Assembly: GCF_020216685.1 (NCBI RefSeq)
Contig: NZ_JAIWNS010000023.1
Span: forward strand, 1-10,000
Length of the DNA: 10,000 nt
Reading direction: 5' to 3'
Source of the DNA: Methanospirillum hungatei
GTDB lineage: Archaea; Halobacteriota; Methanomicrobia; Methanomicrobiales; Methanospirillaceae
Numbering within the stretch: the first letter of the stretch is position 1; each line of letters starts with the position of its first letter. The position numbers were made by a program, and so were the translations under genes. Positions 1-5,620 of the stretch are shown here, one piece after another. A model generated the notes under the pieces. It saw only the letters and a program-made list of their open reading frames with translations, was not told the origin of the DNA and searched no databases.

Positions 1-45
1 GAACGATTATGAATACCTCTATAATTTAATGCGAAGAGGGGTTCT

Positions 46-900
46 TTATCCTGATTTTCGGATAATGAAGAGAGGTTTTTTTGCATTTCGTGCAACTGCC
101 TCAGTTGTTCCACCAATGATTTTATGGACGAGCCCCCGGCTACCGGTGGATTTAACCACGATAAGGGATATATCCTCCTCTTCAGAGAACCGGATAATCT
201 CATCCGCAGCATCACCAATCCTGACATGTGCTCTGACCTGAATGGATTTTTCAGGGCAGCAAATGACAATATTCTTAAGTTTCTCTTCTGCTTCCTTCAT
301 TGCACGACCTATTTCCTCATCAGTATCTCCTTTCGAGACAACATGGAAGAGATCCACTGATGATACGAGGGGGAGAATGTCTGAAAGGAGAGTTTCAATA
401 TCCGGCTTTGAAAAATCTGTACAGATCATTGCCCGTGTGAAGATTTCAGGGCAGGGGGATGGAGAGGAAGTTTTCGGATCATCATCAGGAGGATGGACCA
501 GAAGGAGATGAGTCGGGCCAAATCTGAGAATATCCCATGCGGTGCTTCCCAGGAGCAGAGTCTCAATGACTCCCCGTCCTCTTCTCCCCATCAGAATGAG
601 TGATACCTGCTCTCGTTCTGCTACCCGGATGATTGCATCTGATATCTCACCACCAGATATCTCCTCAATAAGAACCCGGACTTTTGACCGGGGCATGTCT
701 ATCATTTCCTTAACTTTTTCAAGTCTGAGCCGTGCATAATCAGCCTCAGGGTTTTCCCTCTCAGGAGACGGAACCAGATACAGGCTTCTCGTGATATGGA
801 CAAGAATTACCTCCCGTATCTGGGGTATGGTTTTCAGGCATCTGATAATGTATTCAGCGTCATCAGAGAAATCATAGGGTATCAGGACTTTTGTAAACAT
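46..900 (-). CDS. Tandem universal stress protein (two UspA domains)
   Basis: Soluble cytoplasmic protein of 284 residues made of two UspA domains in tandem. Such proteins bind ATP or similar nucleotides and help cells withstand stress, but the particular role is unknown. Domain 1 (about 1-137) starts with the strand carrying D10 (IPYDFS) and has the full ATP-loop pattern G-2x-G-9x-G-S at G105, G108, G118 and S119. Domain 2 (about 155-281) has the matching ICTDFS strand with D162, but its loop reads S251 and S254 where the first two glycines should be, so nucleotide binding there may be lost. The start is placed at 900 because GGAGA (909-913, minus strand) lies 8 bases upstream and the Usp fold begins at once (MFTKVLIPYD). 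The frame stays open to 1089, but that 63-residue extension overlaps the upstream gene and looks non-coding. The gene lies 130 bases downstream of the DMT transporter on the same strand and could share its transcript. Confidence 0.93.
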   Translation of the reverse strand: MFTKVLIPYDFSDDAEYIIRCLKTIPQIREVILVHITRSLYLVPSPERENPEADYARLRLEKVKEMIDMPRSKVRVLIEEISGGEISDAIIRVAEREQVSLILMGRRGRGVIETLLLGSTAWDILRFGPTHLLLVHPPDDDPKTSSPSPCPEIFTRAMICTDFSKPDIETLLSDILPLVSSVDLFHVVSKGDTDEEIGRAMKEAEEKLKNIVICCPEKSIQVRAHVRIGDAADEIIRFSEEEDISLIVVKSTGSRGLVHKIIGGTTEAVARNAKKPLFIIRKSG

Positions 901-995
901 ATGAGCAATCTCCTTTTTTAAGAAATCTTTATTCAATACTGTAAGGAGGTTTCTATGAATAGTTTCTGTTTTGTCTCCGGTATAGATAGATGTAT

Positions 996-1026
996 CCTCA
1001 ATATGAGGAGTTCTGGTGATGAACTC
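996..1026 (-). other. Two adjacent small hairpins after the DMT stop codon
   Basis: Just past the DMT transporter stop codon (1031-1033, minus strand) are two perfect short inverted repeats. One is GAGTTC/GAACTC (1008-1013 with 1021-1026, 7-base loop). The other is CCTCA/TGAGG (996-1000 with 1004-1008, 3-base loop). They share base 1008. No T-run follows, so a terminator is doubtful. They could be an RNA-processing or 3'-end stabilising structure between the DMT and Usp genes, or chance. The rest of the 130-base gap holds only the Usp ribosome-binding site and no convincing TATA box. Confidence 0.25.
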
Positions 1027-1030
1027 ATGG

Positions 1031-1852
1031 TCAGGATTCTGATTTTTCTCCCGGGCTTGTGCTTGTCGATCCAAGATATATCGCTCCAAGGGTTATCACA
1101 ACACCAAGGACGGTGACACTGGTAAACGGAAGCCCTGCAGATATCAGCAGCCATGCAATAACCTGACATATTATGGCATAAGCAGTAAGATAGAGCCATG
1201 AATCTACACTCGGAACATCAAAACCATCACCAGACCCGATAACCACGAGCCCGGTAATAATGGTGGTGAGGATGGAGATCATACACAGATTCGCAATCTT
1301 TCCCTCCAGATCAAATGAGGTCTGTAAAAGACGGAGGAATAGGACGTATCCGCCATACCAGAAAGCGGTTGTCAGTGCAAGCAGGACTCCCACCTGAAAA
1401 CCATCAGACGCAGTGCTCCATTGCACCCCACAGATAAGATACAGGCCGATTATCGAGACAGGGATAGCAAGAATCAACCGGGGGGTAACTCTGGTATGAA
1501 GAACCAGGACACTGAATGCTGCAAGAACAAATACCTGAAAATTTCCAAGTATCGTTGCAAGTCCGGGTCCGATGAGCAGGATACTCTGGTGCCAGCAGGT
1601 CAGGTCAAGCGTATAAAAGATACTTGCAAGCAGGGCAATTCCGCATTGCCTGGCACCAAGCCATATTTTTCCCCGGATAAAAATTAGAAGCAGGAGAAGC
1701 GGAGGAAGGGATAATGCCATCCGGTAAAATGCAGAGGCAGTCGCACTTACTCCGGAAAGTACGACAAAAACCGGGGATAGACTGATGAGGGCAGCTCCGA
1801 TGACGACAAGTAACTGACCATAGACAGGTCCGGGGTTTCGAAGGAGGTTCAT
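1031..1852 (-). CDS. DMT-superfamily (EamA) transporter, apparently missing one helix
   Basis: Integral membrane protein of 273 residues of the drug/metabolite transporter superfamily, usually exporters of amino acids or other metabolites; the substrate cannot be told. Members usually have about 290-300 residues and ten helices in two EamA repeats. Here I count helices at about 11-35, 42-59, 72-93, 97-119, 125-141, 151-178, 187-207 and 219-243, then only one more at about 246-262. After the GLP motif that ends helix 8 the sequence goes almost straight into the last helix (LGVVITLGAIYLG). The segment of about 30 residues that normally holds helix 9 is absent with the frame intact, so the protein may be inactive or have altered topology. 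I chose the ATG at 1852 because no earlier Met fits and the next Met lies inside helix 2. No ribosome-binding site precedes it, so the transcript may be leaderless. The gene begins 49 bases after the PIN toxin stop. Confidence 0.85.
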   Translation of the reverse strand: MNLLRNPGPVYGQLLVVIGAALISLSPVFVVLSGVSATASAFYRMALSLPPLLLLLIFIRGKIWLGARQCGIALLASIFYTLDLTCWHQSILLIGPGLATILGNFQVFVLAAFSVLVLHTRVTPRLILAIPVSIIGLYLICGVQWSTASDGFQVGVLLALTTAFWYGGYVLFLRLLQTSFDLEGKIANLCMISILTTIITGLVVIGSGDGFDVPSVDSWLYLTAYAIICQVIAWLLISAGLPFTSVTVLGVVITLGAIYLGSTSTSPGEKSES

Positions 1853-1870
1853 ATAGAATTTATTTGGGGC

Positions 1871-1878
1871 TCATAAAT
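1871..1878 (-). promoter_or_regulatory. Candidate TATA box for the DMT transporter
   Basis: On the minus strand ATTTATGA is centred about 23 bases upstream of the ATG at 1852. That would put the transcription start at or next to the start codon and fits the lack of a ribosome-binding site, that is, a leaderless mRNA. The motif is short and the call rests on spacing. Confidence 0.3.
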
Positions 1879-1880
1879 CT

Positions 1881-1894
1881 GGAGAGAAATGAAT
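1881..1894. repeat. 14-base direct repeat, left copy bracketing the toxin-antitoxin module
   Basis: GGAGAGAAATGAAT here is repeated exactly at 2607-2620. This copy lies 7 bases beyond the PIN toxin stop codon and 28 bases upstream of the DMT start. The next ten bases (AAAAAAATTA, 1895-1904) are the reverse complement of the ten after the other copy (TAATTTTTTT, 2621-2630). The pair may mark the ends of an inserted segment or be a shared promoter element. Confidence 0.7.
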
Positions 1895-1915
1895 AAAAAA
1901 ATTACCGAGCGAAAA
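1895..1915 (-). terminator. T-run terminator after the PIN toxin gene
   Basis: On the minus strand a T6 run lies near the end of the toxin gene and a T7 run (1901 down to 1895) follows its TAA stop directly. There is no clear hairpin. Archaeal RNA polymerase commonly stops at such runs, so this probably ends the toxin-antitoxin transcript and separates it from the DMT gene. Confidence 0.5.
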
Positions 1916-2390
1916 AATTATCTATCCAGGTTTTTGAAAGATCTCTCATAAGATAGGATTGAATTCCAATTTGCTTCGATATCTCATACACCTTTTTATC
2001 ATCGGTGAAAAGCGGACACTGGTTCTTATATGCAGTTGCGAGAATGTAATTATCAAAACCGGGGTTTCCATATTTCAAGGCAATTTCTAGAGCAGAATTA
2101 AAAATCTCATCTTCAGGAATTATTGAATAAACCACTTGCATTTCGGAGTAAATTGATTTGGCTTTTTCCGGGTCAGAAAGCCGGCTTGATACCCCTGAAA
2201 CTTCGACAAATACGCACCGGGGTATTAATACAGTAATATTGGTACGATCAATCAATTGAAGCAAATATCTGCTATTAAAATGAGTTTCTAATTCTTTTTG
2301 ATATTCAAATTCATATCGGGCTTTTTTTGGTTTGAAAATGGCTTTGATGATAACTGATGAATCGATTACACAATTATTTGTTATCATCAT
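1902..2390 (-). CDS. PIN-domain ribonuclease toxin (VapC-like)
   Basis: Protein of 162 residues with a single PIN domain, the metal-dependent RNase fold of VapC-type toxins that cleave RNA in the cytoplasm. The conserved acidic residues are in order: D10 in CVIDSSV, E63 in VFVEVSG, D113 in GFDNYILATA and D130/D131 in LFTDD. It is somewhat longer than the usual 130-150 residues, with a basic and acidic stretch at about 19-40 before the second helix. The gene overlaps the antitoxin gene by 17 bases, so translation is probably coupled; no ribosome-binding site is visible. Possible starts are ATG at 2414, 2390 or 2387. I chose 2390 because the first PIN strand follows closely; 2414 would add eight residues. 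The gene is AT-rich (about 27-33% G+C in three 60-base stretches counted by hand), which suggests transfer. The PIN call is firm; the RNA target is unknown. Confidence 0.88.
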   Translation of the reverse strand: MMITNNCVIDSSVIIKAIFKPKKARYEFEYQKELETHFNSRYLLQLIDRTNITVLIPRCVFVEVSGVSSRLSDPEKAKSIYSEMQVVYSIIPEDEIFNSALEIALKYGNPGFDNYILATAYKNQCPLFTDDKKVYEISKQIGIQSYLMRDLSKTWIDNFFAR

Positions 2391-2586
2391 ACCATGTTCT
2401 GTAACGAGTTTCATTCAATACAGTGTCAATATCTTCTTTTGCTACCGGCTCTCCAATTTTCTCCAAAAAATCAGAGAAAGTCCTACGTATTGTTATATAC
2501 ACTACAGTCGAATCATTAAAATCCAATGGATGTTCTGGTTTTAGAACACCATTTTCATAAATTGCTTTTACGTGAATTTCACTCAT
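2374..2586 (-). CDS. DUF104 / AF2212-like antitoxin
   Basis: Small protein of 70 residues. The N-terminal half (about 4-34: IHVKAIYENGVLKPEHPLD, then a hydrophobic strand VVYITIR) matches the DUF104 (AF2212-like) family, found mostly in archaea and cyanobacteria and usually encoded just upstream of a PIN-domain protein. By analogy it binds and neutralises the PIN toxin. The C-terminal half (about 37-70) is charged and aromatic (TRYRTWYDD), as expected of an antitoxin tail that wraps the toxin. The ATG at 2586 is preceded by AGGA about 7 bases upstream on the minus strand. The stop lies inside the toxin gene, giving a coupled two-gene operon in the usual antitoxin-first order. The family call comes from recall of the A-I-Y-E-N-G-V-L-K-P signature. 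Confidence 0.85.
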   Translation of the reverse strand: MSEIHVKAIYENGVLKPEHPLDFNDSTVVYITIRRTFSDFLEKIGEPVAKEDIDTVLNETRYRTWYDDNK

Positions 2587-2606
2587 CCCAGTTTCCTGCT
2601 TTTTTA

Positions 2607-2620
2607 GGAGAGAAATGAAT
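2607..2620. repeat. 14-base direct repeat, right copy bracketing the toxin-antitoxin module
   Basis: Exact second copy of GGAGAGAAATGAAT (first copy at 1881-1894). It lies 20 bases upstream of the antitoxin ATG, so the two copies enclose the whole two-gene module with a repeat-to-repeat period of 726 bases. Confidence 0.7.
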
Positions 2621-2651
2621 TAATTTTTTTTAGACATTCGGAACATTCGGA
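2619..2651 (-). promoter_or_regulatory. Candidate promoter/operator of the toxin-antitoxin operon with a tandem 9-mer
   Basis: On the minus strand an A/T tract (AAAAAAAATTAAT, about 2619-2631) could be the TATA element; it lies about 40 bases upstream of the antitoxin ATG, leaving a short leader with the ribosome-binding site. Directly upstream is a perfect tandem repeat of nine bases, ACATTCGGA at 2634-2642 and 2643-2651 (plus-strand reading). Toxin-antitoxin operons commonly repress themselves at repeats over their promoter, so this is a plausible operator. The gap of 185 bases to the ATPase holds nothing else I can name apart from the ATPase terminator. Confidence 0.3.
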
Positions 2652-2758
2652 TAATTGTGTGAGACATATTAGTGTATAGATAATTTTCACTCTAAACACA
2701 TAATAACTCGGTAGTATCATGAAAATTCAACTCCTGCCAAAGTTTTCCTATCGAACAG

Positions 2759-2789
2759 CAAAAAAAGTTGATTATTCTGTTTTATCAAC
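2759..2789 (-). terminator. Hairpin and T-run terminator of the P-type ATPase
   Basis: GTTGAT (2767-2772) pairs with ATCAAC (2784-2789) around an 11-base loop, and on the minus strand a run of seven T follows at once (2766 down to 2760). The hairpin includes the ATPase stop codon (2772-2774). This stem plus T-run would end the leftward ATPase transcript before the toxin-antitoxin operon. Confidence 0.6.
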
Positions 2790-5489
2790 CCGTGGCCATA
2801 TAACTTTAAACAACTCCATGACCACGACGATCACACAGGCAGCTGCAAGGAGCACTCCCCACTGGGTCAGGCTGACCGGCTGAAGGCAGAGGACATCCTG
2901 CAGAATCGGGATATGCATGGCAACCTGGTGTATCACCTGAGCGGCAATTACCGAACCGACCAGGAAGAGATTTCTTGACAGGGGCATCCGGAATGCAGAC
3001 ACGTACTCTGACCGGCAGTTAAACACATGGACATTCTCAAGCAGAACAAAGAGCAGAACTGCAAGATTTCGTGCGGTATTCTCCTCAACTCCGATTGAGA
3101 TCATGTAATACCATGCAATAAACCCGATCAACCCCATAATGACAGAAGATACCAGGATCTGGCCGATCATTAGGCGATTGAATATTCCCTGGGTCGGGGG
3201 CCTGGGAGGACGATTCATAGCACCCTTCTCACCAGGCTCAAAGGCCAGACCGACATGCTGAATTCCGTTGGTTACGAGATTCAGCCAGAGCAGCTGAACT
3301 GCAAGGAGTGGCAGGGGCAGATGAGCGATGAGGGAACAGGTAAAGAGGATCACCTCGGCTGCACCGGTTGAGACGAGCAGATAGGTAACTTTCCGGATGT
3401 TATCATACGCAAAACGCCCCTCCTCAATACCTGCAACGATGGATGAGAACCGGTCATCCGTGATGATCATCGCCGCATTATCCTTGGCAATATCGGTCCC
3501 GGACCCCATCGCAACCCCGATATGGGCACGGCGAAGGGCAGGAGCATCATTGACCCCGTCTCCGGTTACCGCAACAAAATGGCCCATCCGGATGAGGGCA
3601 TCAACGATGGAGAGTTTCTGGACCGGAGTTACCCGTGCAAACACCCGGGCTTTCTGGACAAGGTCGAAGAACTCAGGGATATCAACCGATCCGAGTGCAT
3701 CTATCTCCATTCCGGTGAGAACCTGATCCTGAGTATTGGCAATCCCCAGTGTTTTCGCGATGGCAAGAGCTGTTGCCGGATGATCTCCGGTGACCATTAC
3801 CACAGTAACCCCTGCTTTCTGACAGGACTCAACCGACTCTCTGGCATCAGGTCGAACCGGGTCGATAAACCCGATATACCCAAGGAGCACAAGTGGGGGG
3901 AGCCCTGTTTTTATGGGATCCTCAGGAATACCAGGAGACACTGCTTCTGCAACCGCAAGTACCCGGTATCCGCTTACTGCAAGCTCTTCTGCCTTTGCAA
4001 GGAGGAGCGTCTGGTCAACCTCCTCATCACCTGCCTGCGTCCTCATCCGGATACAATGAGGGAGCACCGCTTCTGCTGCCCCTTTGATACCAAACCGATC
4101 TCCGGTTGAGTCGGTGAATCCAGCGGCTGAATATCTCCGGTCAGCTTCAAAGGGAATGAACAGCGGTCTCTCTACTGATTTCTGAATCAGTGATGTATCA
4201 AGACCTGATTTGTGTGCAAGTGCCAGAAATGCCACGTCAACAGGATCCCCCGAATGATGCCAGCCTTCATCGGTTTTTTCGAGCTGTGCTTCACTGCAAA
4301 GCGTGGCGATGTGACAAAGCCGCTGAACATGGTGAAGATCAGACTCGGACAGGTGATCTCCTTTCTCCGTGTGAATGATGCCTTCACCGGTATATCCAGT
4401 TCCCGTGACCTGAAACGAATCCCGTCCGGGAAGGAGAACAACATGGGCTGTCTGCTCATTCATCGTGAGGGTGCCGGTCTTGTCACTTGCAATCAAAGTG
4501 CATGATCCAAGGCTTTCAACCGCCGTCATCTTCCTGACTATCACATGCCGACCTGACATCCGGTATGCAGCAATTGAGAGAACGACCGTCAGGGCAACGG
4601 GGAGACCTTCAGGTATTGCTGAAACAGCAAGAGCAACCGCAAAGAAGAAGACATCGATGATTGCCATCCCCTGGTACACAGCAATGATACCCAGAAAAGC
4701 AGTTGCAATCAGTACTGCAACGGCAATATGCTGAGAAAATTTCTCCATTCTGATAATCAAGGGGGGCTTAGACAGGGTGGTATCTGCAACCGCGACAGCA
4801 ATCTTTCCTACCTCGGTGCAGATTCCTGTATTGACAATAAATCCCCGGCATATTCCACGGACTACGGTTGTCCCGGCAAATGCCATGTTCTCCTGGTCAC
4901 TGACAGGAATCTCTTCAGGAAGAATGGTCACCTTTTTTGTGACCGGAACTGACTCCCCGGTGAGAACCGATTCATCAATCGAACAGTCGGCAACCTGAGT
5001 TATCCGGAGATCTGCCGGGACCCGTGTACCTGCTTCAAGATAGACCAGATCTCCTGGGACCAGTTCTTCTGCCGGAATCCGAACCTCATGTCCGTCCCGT
5101 GTGACGACTGCAGTGATTCGAAAGAGTTGTTGGAGAGCTTTTGCACTCTGTTCAGCTTTCCATTCCTGAATAGTTCCAATTACTGCATTCACAAGGATGA
5201 CAACGGTGATAAATGCCGTATCGGTCAGGTGATCGAGAAACCATGACAACAGGGCAGCAGCTATCAGAACATAAATGAGGGGGCTCTTAAACTGACTGAG
5301 AAATATGGTGAATACAGATGCCTTCTTTGATTCAGGAAGTTCATTCTTCCCAAACTCCAGAATTCTGGCTGCAGCTTCCTGGCTCGTGAGGCCCTTCTCT
5401 CCGGTTGCAAGTTTTTCACGAACGACCGGATCAGGAAGGGATTGCCATGATATTCCGCTCCTGCAGTGAGATGCTGTATCCCGGACCAT
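2772..5489 (-). CDS. P2-type (Ca2+-ATPase-like) cation-transporting P-type ATPase
   Basis: Membrane pump of 905 residues that uses ATP to move cations. In order: cation-ATPase N-terminal domain (about 14-55), helices 1-2 (about 58-105), actuator domain with TGES (177-180), helices 3-4 with PEGLP (293-297), phosphorylation site DKTGT (Asp336), nucleotide domain with KGAAE (469-473), hinge TGD (567-569) and GDGVND (643-648), then helices 5-10 (about 700-897). Length and layout are full for the P2A/P2 group. By alignment with SERCA, the ion-site Glu of helix 4 (E294), Glu of helix 5 (E712) and Asn of helix 6 (N737) are kept, but the helix 6 Asp is Asn (N741). Ca2+ is therefore only a guess and another cation is possible. 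The ATG at 5489 is the first in frame after a stop. A GAGGG 13 bases upstream is too far for an ordinary ribosome-binding site. Transcribed divergently from the chemoreceptor gene. Confidence 0.95.
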   Translation of the reverse strand: MVRDTASHCRSGISWQSLPDPVVREKLATGEKGLTSQEAAARILEFGKNELPESKKASVFTIFLSQFKSPLIYVLIAAALLSWFLDHLTDTAFITVVILVNAVIGTIQEWKAEQSAKALQQLFRITAVVTRDGHEVRIPAEELVPGDLVYLEAGTRVPADLRITQVADCSIDESVLTGESVPVTKKVTILPEEIPVSDQENMAFAGTTVVRGICRGFIVNTGICTEVGKIAVAVADTTLSKPPLIIRMEKFSQHIAVAVLIATAFLGIIAVYQGMAIIDVFFFAVALAVSAIPEGLPVALTVVLSIAAYRMSGRHVIVRKMTAVESLGSCTLIASDKTGTLTMNEQTAHVVLLPGRDSFQVTGTGYTGEGIIHTEKGDHLSESDLHHVQRLCHIATLCSEAQLEKTDEGWHHSGDPVDVAFLALAHKSGLDTSLIQKSVERPLFIPFEADRRYSAAGFTDSTGDRFGIKGAAEAVLPHCIRMRTQAGDEEVDQTLLLAKAEELAVSGYRVLAVAEAVSPGIPEDPIKTGLPPLVLLGYIGFIDPVRPDARESVESCQKAGVTVVMVTGDHPATALAIAKTLGIANTQDQVLTGMEIDALGSVDIPEFFDLVQKARVFARVTPVQKLSIVDALIRMGHFVAVTGDGVNDAPALRRAHIGVAMGSGTDIAKDNAAMIITDDRFSSIVAGIEEGRFAYDNIRKVTYLLVSTGAAEVILFTCSLIAHLPLPLLAVQLLWLNLVTNGIQHVGLAFEPGEKGAMNRPPRPPTQGIFNRLMIGQILVSSVIMGLIGFIAWYYMISIGVEENTARNLAVLLFVLLENVHVFNCRSEYVSAFRMPLSRNLFLVGSVIAAQVIHQVAMHIPILQDVLCLQPVSLTQWGVLLAAACVIVVVMELFKVIWPRVDKTE

Positions 5490-5510
5490 ACCACAATTCT
5501 ATCCCTCTGC

Positions 5511-5526
5511 AATTAAAGCATTTCCC
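5511..5526 (-). promoter_or_regulatory. Candidate BRE/TATA promoter of the P-type ATPase
   Basis: On the minus strand GGGAAATG (BRE-like, 5519-5526) is followed by CTTTAATT (TATA-like, 5511-5518), centred about 26 bases upstream of the ATG at 5489. This spacing would give a leaderless or nearly leaderless mRNA, consistent with the poorly placed ribosome-binding site. Confidence 0.4.
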
Positions 5527-5575
5527 GATGAGCCGACTATTACACCTTATGAAATCAGCGTTTGATCACCACAGG

Positions 5576-5585
5576 TTATTTAAAG
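5576..5585 (+). promoter_or_regulatory. Candidate TATA box of the chemoreceptor gene
   Basis: TTATTTAAAG is a good archaeal TATA-like element, placed so that transcription would start at about 5603-5608, giving a leader of roughly 15 bases that contains the ribosome-binding site at 5609-5617. Between them is an inverted repeat ATGATG (5590-5595) / CATCAT (5603-5608). Confidence 0.45.
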
Positions 5586-5608
5586 AAGTATGATGAAGTG
5601 AACATCAT

Positions 5609-5617
5609 GAGGTGATC
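5609..5617 (+). promoter_or_regulatory. Ribosome-binding site that decides the chemoreceptor start
   Basis: GAGGTGATC matches nine bases of the expected complement to the archaeal 16S rRNA tail. It contains an in-frame GTG (5612-5614) that would give a longer reading, but as the site pairs with the ribosome the start must be the ATG at 5621, six bases after GAGGTG. Confidence 0.7.
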
Positions 5618-5620
5618 GAA

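Noticed and set aside
15..45. Possible terminator hairpin after the Usp gene (CCTCT at 16-20 with AGAGG at 35-39)
   Set aside because: Only five base pairs around a 14-base loop and no T-run on the minus strand.
901..1089. Longer reading frame adding 63 residues to the Usp protein
   Set aside because: It overlaps the end of the DMT gene, shows no Usp-like sequence, and the ATG at 900 has a good ribosome-binding site and starts exactly at the Usp fold.
933..1199. 88-codon minus-strand frame overlapping the DMT end, considered as a frameshifted piece of the missing helix
   Set aside because: Its product is rich in Cys, His and Trp, is not a membrane helix, and does not resemble the absent DMT segment.
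3522..4109. 195-codon plus-strand open frame inside the P-type ATPase gene
   Set aside because: The opposite strand encodes the hinge and nucleotide-binding domains without a break; the plus-strand product has no recognisable motif.
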